Part shown: positions 1 through 5,028 of the stretch, one piece after another
How the letters are laid out: every line of letters starts with the position of its first letter
Position numbering within the stretch: position 1 is the first letter of the stretch
Origin: an uncultured Spirochaetaceae bacterium
Lineage (GTDB): Bacteria > Spirochaetota > Spirochaetia > Sphaerochaetales > Sphaerochaetaceae
DNA length: 5,054 bases
NCBI GenBank assembly: GCA_944389985.1
Contig: CALXON010000035.1
Location: forward strand, 1 to 5,054
Direction: 5' to 3'
Position numbers and translations under genes: made by a program
Notes under the pieces: model-generated
Databases searched by the model: none
The model's input: the letters and a program-made list of their open reading frames with translations, nothing else
Told to the model about the DNA's origin: nothing

Positions 1-57
1 GATAACACGGACAGGGAACTACTAACATACGGCATCTGGAAAATCCAGCTTGATTAA
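1..57 (+). CDS. Possible C-terminal tail of an upstream gene (partial)
   Basis: Frame 1 is open from the window edge to a TAA at 55-57 and would encode 18 residues ending GIWKIQLD. The other two forward frames are closed early in this stretch. The codons (ATC, AGG, CTT) resemble those of the neighbouring genes. Eighteen open codons can easily occur by chance, no family can be recognised, and the stop would lie inside a palindrome and the proposed promoter of the next gene. It is listed only as a possibility that flanking sequence would settle. Confidence 0.2.
   Translation, partial: DNTDRELLTYGIWKIQLD
36..48. repeat. 13-bp palindrome, candidate operator half of a tandem pair
   Basis: CTGGA at 36-40 and TCCAG at 44-48 form a perfect inverted repeat around AAA. 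It lies one base from a second palindrome of the same length (50-62) and about 50 bp before the repressor start. XRE/S24 repressors commonly bind such dyads in front of their own gene, so an operator role is plausible. The two dyads differ in sequence, so they need not bind the same protein. A short terminator stem for an upstream gene is the alternative, but no T-run follows it. Confidence 0.35.
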
Positions 58-62
58 ATCAA
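50..62. promoter_or_regulatory. 13-bp palindrome overlapping the repressor -35, candidate autoregulatory operator
   Basis: TTGATT at 50-55 and AATCAA at 57-62 form a perfect inverted repeat around a single A. Its left arm is also the best -35 hexamer for the repressor gene, so a dimer bound here would block RNA polymerase. This is the classic arrangement for autorepression by a LexA/CI-like protein. Binding is inferred from position and symmetry only, and no further copy was noticed elsewhere in the window. Confidence 0.4.
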
Positions 63-78
63 CTTCTGAGTTTACCAT
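50..78 (+). promoter_or_regulatory. Candidate promoter of the LexA/CI-like repressor gene
   Basis: A -35 of TTGATT (50-55) and a -10 of TACCAT (73-78) each match the sigma-70 consensus at four of six positions, with an ideal 17-bp spacer. Transcription would start near 85, leaving a leader of about a dozen bases that carries GGAG at 88-91, six bases before the ATG. The moderate match and the overlap with a palindrome fit a repressed promoter. No transcription data support it. Confidence 0.4.
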
Positions 79-97
79 CTTTCTGTTGGAGTAAGAT

Positions 98-745
98 ATG
101 AATTCACAAGGTGCCCGTATTAAAGAACTCAGAGAAAAGAAGAAGATGACTCAGGAAGAGCTCGGCAAGGCAATAGGAACGACCAAGCAGAACATCTTCA
201 AGTATGAATCCGGAGCTGTCGACACGATTCCCAACAAGAGGCTGATAGCGCTTGCTGAGGCTCTTGATACAGAGCCCTGGGACATACTCGGCTGGGACGG
301 TCCATGGAACAGCAATACAGGAGACAAGTACATCTCAGTCCCCCTTATCTCCCAGAAGATCTCTGCAGGATACGGTGAGGATTTCCTCGATGATGACAGC
401 ATCACGATGAAGAGAATTCAGATACCTGAATCCCTGACGAAAGGAGTTGCGGATAAATCAACGCTTGTGAGTGCCGAGGTTAAGGGTGACAGCATGATCG
501 ATGCGAACATCTACCCTGGAGACTATGTTTTCTTCTCGAAAGGTCTTATAAAGGGAGAGGGTATCTATGTGATAGCCTTTGCCGGAGACATAATGGTAAA
601 ACGGCTTTCCTTTGATGCGCCGAGGAACAAGCTCAGCATCATAAGCGAGAACAAGAACTACCCGGTACGCATCATCGATGCAGAGTCAGATGGTGTGAGG
701 ATACTGGGCAAGGTCATCGGCTGGATACACAATGAAATGGTCTGA
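98..745 (+). CDS. LexA/CI-like transcriptional repressor, XRE HTH plus S24 peptidase domain
   Basis: This 215-aa DNA-binding repressor probably self-cleaves under DNA damage or other stress. Residues about 7-62 form an XRE-type helix-turn-helix, with the TQEELGKAIG and QNIFKYESG segments typical of the fold. Residues about 80-212 form an S24 (LexA/CI/UmuD) domain. The catalytic serine is Ser132 in KGDSM, followed by the usual YPGDYV strand, and the general-base lysine is Lys168 in IMVKR. Their 36-residue separation is close to that of LexA (Ser119/Lys156). The Ala90-Gly91 bond in ISAGYG is the best candidate cleavage site. It lies 42 residues before the serine, slightly more than in LexA (35) or lambda CI (38), so cleavage is likely but not certain. 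GGAG six bases before the ATG supports this start. The XRE N-terminus means it is not a canonical LexA. It could be a prophage-derived or host stress repressor, and its targets are unknown. A Rep-like helicase gene follows 97 nt downstream. Confidence 0.9.
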   Translation: MNSQGARIKELREKKKMTQEELGKAIGTTKQNIFKYESGAVDTIPNKRLIALAEALDTEPWDILGWDGPWNSNTGDKYISVPLISQKISAGYGEDFLDDDSITMKRIQIPESLTKGVADKSTLVSAEVKGDSMIDANIYPGDYVFFSKGLIKGEGIYVIAFAGDIMVKRLSFDAPRNKLSIISENKNYPVRIIDAESDGVRILGKVIGWIHNEMV

Positions 746-803
746 GTCTTGACTGACAATGATATTTGTGGCAGTTTCCTCTCTGCTGCAACAATGCGAC
801 ATG

Positions 804-829
804 AAGGCGGCGACAGCTGCCTTTTTCTT
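804..829 (+). terminator. Intrinsic terminator or attenuator between repressor and helicase genes
   Basis: AAGGCGGC (804-811) pairs with GCTGCCTT (816-823) in an eight-base-pair stem with one G-U pair and a GACA tetraloop. A T-run (822-826, then CTT) follows immediately. This is a standard Rho-independent terminator placed 59 nt after the repressor stop. It lies inside what would be the N-terminal extension of the helicase reading frame, which argues that the helicase starts after it, at 843. No convincing promoter lies between the hairpin and 843, so partial read-through may feed the helicase. Confidence 0.65.
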
Positions 830-842
830 ATCCAGGAGCTCT

Positions 843-2825
843 ATGAAAACAGACCTATCATCAGTTCTGAACAGTGAACAGGCGGCTGCCGCATCGACAA
901 TAGAAGGACCACTGCTGATCATCGCAGGAGCAGGTTCCGGCAAGACCCGCATGATCACCTACCGCATAGCACATATGCTTGAGGAGGGAATTGATGAGAA
1001 GAACATACTTGCACTGACCTTCACGAACAAGGCCGCGAAGGAGATGCAGGAGAGGATACAGGCTCAGGTCGGACGACAGCTGAAGGACCTCACGGCATCG
1101 ACATTCCATTCATTCGGACTCGGACTGCTGAAACAATACATCCAGCATATCGGATACCACAATGATTTCACGATTTACGACACCAACGACAATGAGGCCC
1201 TGATAAAGAACTGTATAGTCGCATGTGGTTATCAGATACCGGATTACAACGTGAGATCCCTCCTTTCATTCTTCAGCAACCTCAAGACAGGCAGAGAGAA
1301 GATGGAGAATCCTGACGGTGCCATCGCAGAGATCTACAGGGAATGGCGACTGACACAGAAAGCATACAACGTCGTTGACTTCGATGACCTCATACTCCTT
1401 CCGATAAAGATCTTTGAGGAAAAGCCATGGATACTTGAGAAGGTCCAGGACCGCTTCAGATACATCATGGTCGATGAGTTTCAGGACACATCCCTTTTGC
1501 AGTACCGTTTCATATCGATGATCGCATCAAAGTTCAGGAACATCGCCGTTGTCGGTGATGATGACCAGTCGATCTACTCCTGGCGTGGAGCGAACTACCA
1601 GAACATAGTGATGTTCGAGCATGATTTTCCCGAGAGAAAGGAATTCAGACTTGAGCGGAACTACAGATCAACGGGTAACATCCTCAAGGCCGCCAATGCC
1701 CTGATCGTCCATAACACTGAAAGGAAGGACAAGAAGCTCTGGACGGAGGAAGGGACAGGTGCTGCCATCTCAATAAAGCACCATGATACCAGCAGGGAAG
1801 AAGCCGGATGGATCGGTGCACAGATCAGGAACGATATGAAGATCCGTGACCTCAGGTATGGGGATATCGGAGTGCTTGTCAGGACGAATGCCCTGATCAC
1901 TGAGCTGGAGAATACCTTTACTGAGATGAACATTCCTGTAAGGATCTCAGGAGGTCAGAGCTTTTTCGACCGCAGGGAGATCCGTGACATCCTCTGCTAT
2001 CTCAAGGTCCTTCTTAACAGGAATGATGACACATCCCTTCTGAGGATTATAAACACGCCAAGACGAGGTATAGGAAGGACAACCATAGAAAGACTCAGGA
2101 AACATGCTGATGAGAACAACATCTCACTGTACGAAGCCATAGCGGAGATGTCCGGCTCATCCTCTCCTTTCCGGGATGCAACGAAGCAGAGTCTCAGGTC
2201 CTTTCAGGAGAAACTTGCGGGATGGGAGAAGAGCGCGGGTACGGAAAACATCATAGAGCGCATTGTCAGTGATACAGGATATGAGGCGATGCTCTCCGAG
2301 GAATTCCCGGATGCACCTAAGGCCGTAGACTACCGCATGCATGGTATAGAGATCCTCTCTGACCGGCTGAAAAGGTATCTCAGGCAGAATCCCGAAAGCA
2401 CGATGAAGGATTACATCAATGCCGTGACACTCGCAGGTGATGAGAATGAGGATGACAGCAACAAGGTCAATCTTATGACCATGCATGCCTCCAAAGGACT
2501 GGAGTTCAGGATAGTCTACCTCTCAGGAATAAATGACAGCATCATCCCATCCTCCCGTGCTCTCGAGGAGAATCCTGCAAGCATCGAGGAGGAACGGAGG
2601 CTCTTCTATGTCGCCATCACAAGAGCAAGGGAAAGACTCATCATCAACTACTCCGACACCCTCATCCTCCATAACGGAGAGGAGAAGAGCGCGATCCCCT
2701 CAAGATTTCTCGAGGAAATTCCTTCGGAGCTTTTCAGGAATGAGGAGATGAGTGCTGAAGACCGGAAGAAGGCTCAGGCTGAAATGCTTAAAGAACTTAT
2801 AGCAAAACGATTTTCAAAACAATGA
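843..2825 (+). CDS. UvrD/Rep-family superfamily 1A ATP-dependent 3'-5' DNA helicase
   Basis: This is a complete 660-aa helicase that uses ATP to unwind DNA in repair or replication restart. All signature motifs are present in order: Q motif around Gln13 (LNSEQ), Walker A AGAGSGKT (28-35), Ia LALTFTNKAAKEM (56-68), II/Walker B VDEFQD (210-215), III GDDDQSIYSWRG (238-249), IV ERNYRST (271-277), V MTMHASKGLEF (545-555), and VI EERRLFYVAITRAR (583-596). The length is near E. coli Rep (673 aa) and short of UvrD (720 aa) or PcrA. The protein ends soon after domain 2A, with no room for the extended C-terminal tail of UvrD/PcrA, so a Rep-like assignment is favoured but not proven. ATG 843 is chosen because AGGAG (834-838) precedes it and MKTDLSSVLNSEQ is a normal N-terminus. 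An in-frame ATG at 759 would add 28 atypical residues read through a terminator hairpin. The gene is co-directional with the upstream repressor. No forward T-rich terminator is evident after its stop, and the next genes converge on it. Confidence 0.95.
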   Translation: MKTDLSSVLNSEQAAAASTIEGPLLIIAGAGSGKTRMITYRIAHMLEEGIDEKNILALTFTNKAAKEMQERIQAQVGRQLKDLTASTFHSFGLGLLKQYIQHIGYHNDFTIYDTNDNEALIKNCIVACGYQIPDYNVRSLLSFFSNLKTGREKMENPDGAIAEIYREWRLTQKAYNVVDFDDLILLPIKIFEEKPWILEKVQDRFRYIMVDEFQDTSLLQYRFISMIASKFRNIAVVGDDDQSIYSWRGANYQNIVMFEHDFPERKEFRLERNYRSTGNILKAANALIVHNTERKDKKLWTEEGTGAAISIKHHDTSREEAGWIGAQIRNDMKIRDLRYGDIGVLVRTNALITELENTFTEMNIPVRISGGQSFFDRREIRDILCYLKVLLNRNDDTSLLRIINTPRRGIGRTTIERLRKHADENNISLYEAIAEMSGSSSPFRDATKQSLRSFQEKLAGWEKSAGTENIIERIVSDTGYEAMLSEEFPDAPKAVDYRMHGIEILSDRLKRYLRQNPESTMKDYINAVTLAGDENEDDSNKVNLMTMHASKGLEFRIVYLSGINDSIIPSSRALEENPASIEEERRLFYVAITRARERLIINYSDTLILHNGEEKSAIPSRFLEEIPSELFRNEEMSAEDRKKAQAEMLKELIAKRFSKQ

Positions 2826-2929
2826 ATTACAGTAAGTAAATATATTTCAGTTATTGTGTTCAAATTGAATAATCAGCTGTTTTCATTTCAAAAATATATC
2901 AGAACAGAATGGTACCTGTTGATAATAAA

Positions 2930-2965
2930 TACAAAACCATGCCTCCCGGAAAGAGAGGCACGGTT
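2930..2965 (-). terminator. Intrinsic terminator of the parA-RHH operon
   Basis: Read on the minus strand, the arm 2965-2955 pairs with 2945-2935 in an 11-bp stem containing one G-U pair and closing a nine-base loop. TTTTGTATTT follows. On the plus strand the G-U pair becomes an A-C mismatch and the stem is followed by CTCACC, so the signal favours leftward transcription. It begins 27 nt after the RHH gene's stop. The rest of the convergent spacer (2826-2934) is AT-rich, with only a weak AACAG/CTGTT hairpin at 2903-2920 and no gene. Confidence 0.75.
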
Positions 2966-2991
2966 CTCACCGGCTCTATGATACAGAAAAC

Positions 2992-3210
2992 CTACTCTGC
3001 GTGATTCTTCTGAAATTCCTTGAGAGCGAACCTGACTCCGGCGGCCCATCCAAGGCCCATATCCGAAAAGAGCGTCTCAAGCTCTGCCTTGAAAGAGGGT
3101 TCAATCGAGAAGGTCGTCAGGACTTTCTTCTCCTTATTCGAGAACAGCTGTTTCGCCTTGATTCCGCTCAGACTCTCGTTTCCAATTTCCTCTGTTTTCC
3201 TCAGTGCCAT
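2992..3210 (-). CDS. Small ribbon-helix-helix protein, probable ParB-type partner of ParA
   Basis: This 72-aa protein lies directly downstream of parA, with an 11-nt gap. The C-terminal part has the layout of a ribbon-helix-helix DNA-binding domain: a strand at about 30-36 (VLTTFSI), helix A at about 37-51 (EPSFKAELETLFSDM), a Gly-rich turn (GLG, 52-54) and helix B at about 55-70. The first 29 residues are polar, Lys-rich and probably flexible, like the tails of ParG or omega that stimulate ParA ATPase. It is therefore likely to bind a centromere or operator site as a dimer and to engage ParA. GGGGAG at 3222-3217, six bases before the ATG, gives a strong ribosome site overlapping the parA stop, so the two are probably translationally linked. 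Recognition rests on predicted secondary structure and gene position, not on a specific named family. A plain autorepressor of the operon is the main alternative. Its role as an antitoxin is unlikely because no toxin gene is adjacent. Confidence 0.8.
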   Translation of the reverse strand: MALRKTEEIGNESLSGIKAKQLFSNKEKKVLTTFSIEPSFKAELETLFSDMGLGWAAGVRFALKEFQKNHAE

Positions 3211-3221
3211 TTTTTACTCCC

Positions 3222-3986
3222 CTATCTCCAGATGCTGCTGTCAAGATCCTTGATAGCCTGCTGCGTAGCAACTTTCAGTCCCCTGCCTCTGACCTTGTAG
3301 AGTTGCGGAACCTTTCCAGCTTCCTGAGCCTTCCTGAAAAGAGGATCAACAGGGATCCTGTATACAAGGAATCTGCCGGAAGCTTCTGCTGCGCTGAATA
3401 TGTCACGATGCTGCCTTATTCTTTCATCATAAGAATTTATGATGATTTTATTATGCTTTACAGCAGCTCTCATGTTCTTCTTCAGCTTTGCCAGCTCATC
3501 TATGAATATCTCAAGCCCGTCGAGGCTGAATACCTCAGGCGTCATGGGCGTTACGATTTCATCGCTTGCAATAAGCGCGGATCTCTCAAGTCTTCCCAGA
3601 CCGGGTGAAAGATCGAGTATGATGTGGTCATACTCCTCAGATACTTCCTTCACCAGATCCTGGAGAATGAATGGCTCTTCTGCAAGCTTCGTCTCGCTGT
3701 AATTCTTGAGAGTGCCCCCGATTCCAAAGGTCGGAAGAATGCTCAGATTCTCTAATCCAGGGGCGACAACTATCGCATTGCCAACATAACAGCGGCCCTG
3801 AAGCACGTCAGAGAGCTCATACTTAGGAGGTTCACTGAGGAACCAAGAAGAGAGGTTCCCCTGAGGATCACAGTCAATTACCAGTGTCCGAAAGCCTTCC
3901 ATGGCAGACTGGCAGGCAAGAGTACCGGAAATCGTAGTCTTTCCTACTCCTCCCTTCTGCAGATGGAATGCTACCGTCTTTGACAT
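3222..3986 (-). CDS. parA: ParA-family (Walker-type) partition ATPase
   Basis: This 254-aa ParA/MinD-superfamily ATPase would form ATP-dependent dimers on nucleoid DNA and position a partner-bound DNA or cargo. Key elements are the deviant Walker A KGGVGKTT (11-18; signature Lys11, P-loop Lys16), the switch I/A' motif VIDCDPQGN (36-44; Asp40 catalytic position) and Walker B HIILDLSPGLG (121-131; Asp125). The sequence starts almost directly at the P-loop strand, so it lacks the N-terminal HTH of type Ia ParA (P1, F). It also lacks the membrane-targeting tail typical of MinD. This matches chromosomal Soj or type Ib plasmid ParA, and the short RHH partner downstream favours type Ib. GGAGG at 3995-3991, four bases before the ATG, fixes the start. 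The operon has its own strong promoter and an AT-rich upstream region, as partition cassettes often do. A canonical chromosomal parAB would normally pair with a much larger ParB of the Spo0J type, which is absent here. Plasmid, integrated-element or accessory cargo positioning are all possible. Confidence 0.92.
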   Translation of the reverse strand: MSKTVAFHLQKGGVGKTTISGTLACQSAMEGFRTLVIDCDPQGNLSSWFLSEPPKYELSDVLQGRCYVGNAIVVAPGLENLSILPTFGIGGTLKNYSETKLAEEPFILQDLVKEVSEEYDHIILDLSPGLGRLERSALIASDEIVTPMTPEVFSLDGLEIFIDELAKLKKNMRAAVKHNKIIINSYDERIRQHRDIFSAAEASGRFLVYRIPVDPLFRKAQEAGKVPQLYKVRGRGLKVATQQAIKDLDSSIWR

Positions 3987-4008
3987 TGATCCTCCAAAAC
4001 TATCAGTG

Positions 4009-4037
4009 ATTATATGCTATAAAGCAGACAACCTCAA
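4009..4037 (-). promoter_or_regulatory. Near-consensus promoter of the parA-RHH operon
   Basis: On the minus strand, TTGAGG (4037-4032) and a perfect TATAAT (4014-4009) are separated by exactly 17 bp. Transcription would start near 4002, giving a leader of about 16 nt that holds the GGAGG ribosome site. This is the strongest promoter visible in the window. Such a strong promoter in a partition cassette usually needs autorepression, which is consistent with the palindrome just upstream or with RHH protein binding. It is a sequence-based call. Confidence 0.75.
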
Positions 4038-4039
4038 TC

Positions 4040-4055
4040 GTTTTTTATAAAAAAC
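4040..4055. promoter_or_regulatory. Perfect 16-bp palindrome next to the parA -35, candidate operator or UP element
   Basis: G, six T, AT, six A, then C form an exactly self-complementary 16-mer. It extends to AT/AT flanks at 4037-4038 and 4057-4058 with one mismatched pair. It ends two bases before the parA -35, spanning roughly -38 to -53 from the predicted start. The symmetry suggests a dimer-binding site for the RHH protein or another regulator. The A/T-tract content and position suit an UP element for the RNA polymerase alpha subunit equally well. A terminator is unlikely because no gene ends here. Confidence 0.5.
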
Positions 4056-4243
4056 AATATTCATCAAATTAAAATTATATCAATAATATACAGTTTTACC
4101 TTATTCATGATAGTGAAAAAATATTTAAATGAAATCATTACAAATGAAACCTAATTAATTCAGTTTCAATCTTAATATATATTATTTTATTTATCATTCC
4201 ATTTTAGGAGTATTAATTTTTAATTATATTATATCTTTTACGA
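4041..4243. other. Very AT-rich divergent intergenic region, candidate partition (parS/parC-like) site
   Basis: Bases 4041-4240 contain about 29 G/C in 200 by hand count, roughly 15%, far below the genes on either side. No reading frame with a ribosome site was found in it. It contains AAATGAAA twice with a 15-bp period (4127-4134 and 4142-4149), an inverted TGAAAC/GTTTCA pair (4145-4150 and 4163-4168) around a core containing AATTAATT, and an AT-only 12-bp palindrome (4173-4184). Type Ib partition cassettes often have their centromere upstream of parA, so this is the natural place to look. Repeats this short arise readily in such AT-rich DNA, and the clear long iterons of a known centromere are absent. 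Confidence 0.35.
4204..4232 (+). promoter_or_regulatory. Weak candidate promoter of the exonuclease III gene
   Basis: TTAGGA (4204-4209) and TATTAT (4227-4232) are 17 bp apart and lie just before the gene. The -35 matches the consensus at only three positions. In DNA this AT-rich, -10-like hexamers are frequent, and an overlapping alternative, TATATT (4225-4230), exists. The gene needs a promoter in this region because it is divergent from parA, but the exact position is uncertain. Confidence 0.25.
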
Positions 4244-4270
4244 TTGCAGGTTCGGATGTACAATCTTGGT

Positions 4271-5023
4271 ATGAGATTCATAAGCTGGAACGTAAACGGA
4301 CTCAGATCCTGTCTGAAGAAAGGATTCCTGGACTTCGCATTGTCCTCTTCCCCTGATATTCTTGCGATACAGGAAGTGAAGGGATCTGCAGAAAGCATTG
4401 ATACTGAGATTCCGGGATATAAGGCCTTCTACAGCTTTGCTGACAGAAAAGGATACAGCGGTACCGCTGTCTTCACAAAGCTTGATCCGCTGAATGTGAC
4501 CTACGGACTTCCTGATGATGAGTACAACCATGAAGGAAGGATCATCACACTTGAATTCGATGACTTCTATTTCATCAATGCATATGTCCCGAACAGTCAG
4601 GAGGAATTGAGACGCATCGGCTTCCGTATCGCCTTTGATGATGAGCTGAGAAAGTATATCTCCGGACTCCGGACGACAAAAGGAGTCATTCTGACAGGAG
4701 ATCTGAATGTTGCAAGGACACCGATGGACCTCAAGAATCCGAAACCGAATGAAGGACACGCAGGGTACTCCAGAGAGGAACGTGAGAGCTTCGAGAAGCT
4801 CATTGAGTCAGGCATGACAGACTCTTTCAGGCACTTCTATCCTGATAAAACTGGTGCGTACACCTGGTGGAGCTACATGTTCCATGCAAGGGAGAAGAAC
4901 GCCGGCTGGCGTATCGATTACTTTCTGGTATCGGATGAACTCAGAGAGAGGATGAAGGATGCAGGAATCTTCTCAGATGTCATGGGTTCGGATCATGCTC
5001 CGATATTCCTCGATCTCTCATAA
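4271..5023 (+). CDS. xth: Exonuclease III / AP endonuclease, ExoA-APE1 type
   Basis: This 250-aa Mg-dependent endonuclease/exonuclease/phosphatase-fold enzyme cleaves the backbone 5' to abasic sites in base excision repair and may trim 3' ends. Visible active-site residues are Asn7 in SWNVNG, Glu35 in IQEVKG (metal ligand), Tyr105 in NAYVPN, Asp144 and Asn146 in GDLNVA, Asp216 in WRIDYF, and Asp241-His242 in SDHAP. The segments NPKPNEGHAGYSREER (156-171) and YTWWSYMFHAREKNAGWRID resemble human APE1 and Gram-positive ExoA more than E. coli XthA. The length is full for a bacterial enzyme. The start at 4271 gives the family-typical MRFISWNVNG. An ATG at 4256 adds MYNLG and has a weak AGG (4248-4250) five bases upstream, so it may be the true start. 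TTG 4244 is less likely. No strong ribosome site precedes any of them. The gene is divergent from parA and followed by a hairpin terminator. Confidence 0.94.
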   Translation: MRFISWNVNGLRSCLKKGFLDFALSSSPDILAIQEVKGSAESIDTEIPGYKAFYSFADRKGYSGTAVFTKLDPLNVTYGLPDDEYNHEGRIITLEFDDFYFINAYVPNSQEELRRIGFRIAFDDELRKYISGLRTTKGVILTGDLNVARTPMDLKNPKPNEGHAGYSREERESFEKLIESGMTDSFRHFYPDKTGAYTWWSYMFHAREKNAGWRIDYFLVSDELRERMKDAGIFSDVMGSDHAPIFLDLS

Positions 5024-5028
5024 GACAA

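Noticed and set aside
1..35. Possible divergent minus-strand gene starting at the ATG complementary to 33-35
   Set aside because: Only 11 codons are visible and there is no convincing ribosome site upstream of the ATG.
151..405. 84-residue reverse frame inside the repressor gene, and the one at 686-958 across the junction
   Set aside because: They have no ribosome site or domain, and overlap convincingly coding forward sequence or a terminator.
749..777. TTGACT at 749-754 as a -35 for the helicase gene
   Set aside because: No -10-like hexamer occurs at 16-18 bp spacing, and the hairpin at 804-829 would terminate the transcript.
759..842. N-terminal extension of the helicase from ATG 759
   Set aside because: It has no ribosome site, its 28 residues are unlike the family's N-terminus, and it is crossed by a terminator hairpin. 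ATG 843 has AGGAG and a normal start.
861..2751. Reverse frames at 861-1109, 1661-1933 and 2157-2486 and a forward frame at 2533-2751 inside the helicase gene
   Set aside because: All lie in alternative frames of a complete helicase, with compositions typical of shadow translation.
2903..2920. AACAG/CTGTT hairpin after the helicase gene as its terminator
   Set aside because: The stem has only five base pairs, an eight-base loop and no T-run following it.
3204..3608. 134-residue forward reading frame opposite parA, and shorter forward frames at 3001-3300, 3020-3253 and 3439-3702
   Set aside because: They are antisense to strongly recognised parA or RHH genes, have no recognisable domain or ribosome site, and are best explained as shadows.
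2992..3986. Toxin-antitoxin module with the RHH protein as antitoxin
   Set aside because: The adjacent gene is a clear ParA ATPase. No small toxin-like gene accompanies the RHH protein.
4238..4759. 173-residue reverse frame over the exonuclease III gene, and reverse frames at 4213-4398 and 4597-4815
   Set aside because: The forward strand encodes a full ExoA with all catalytic residues. The reverse frames have no family features.
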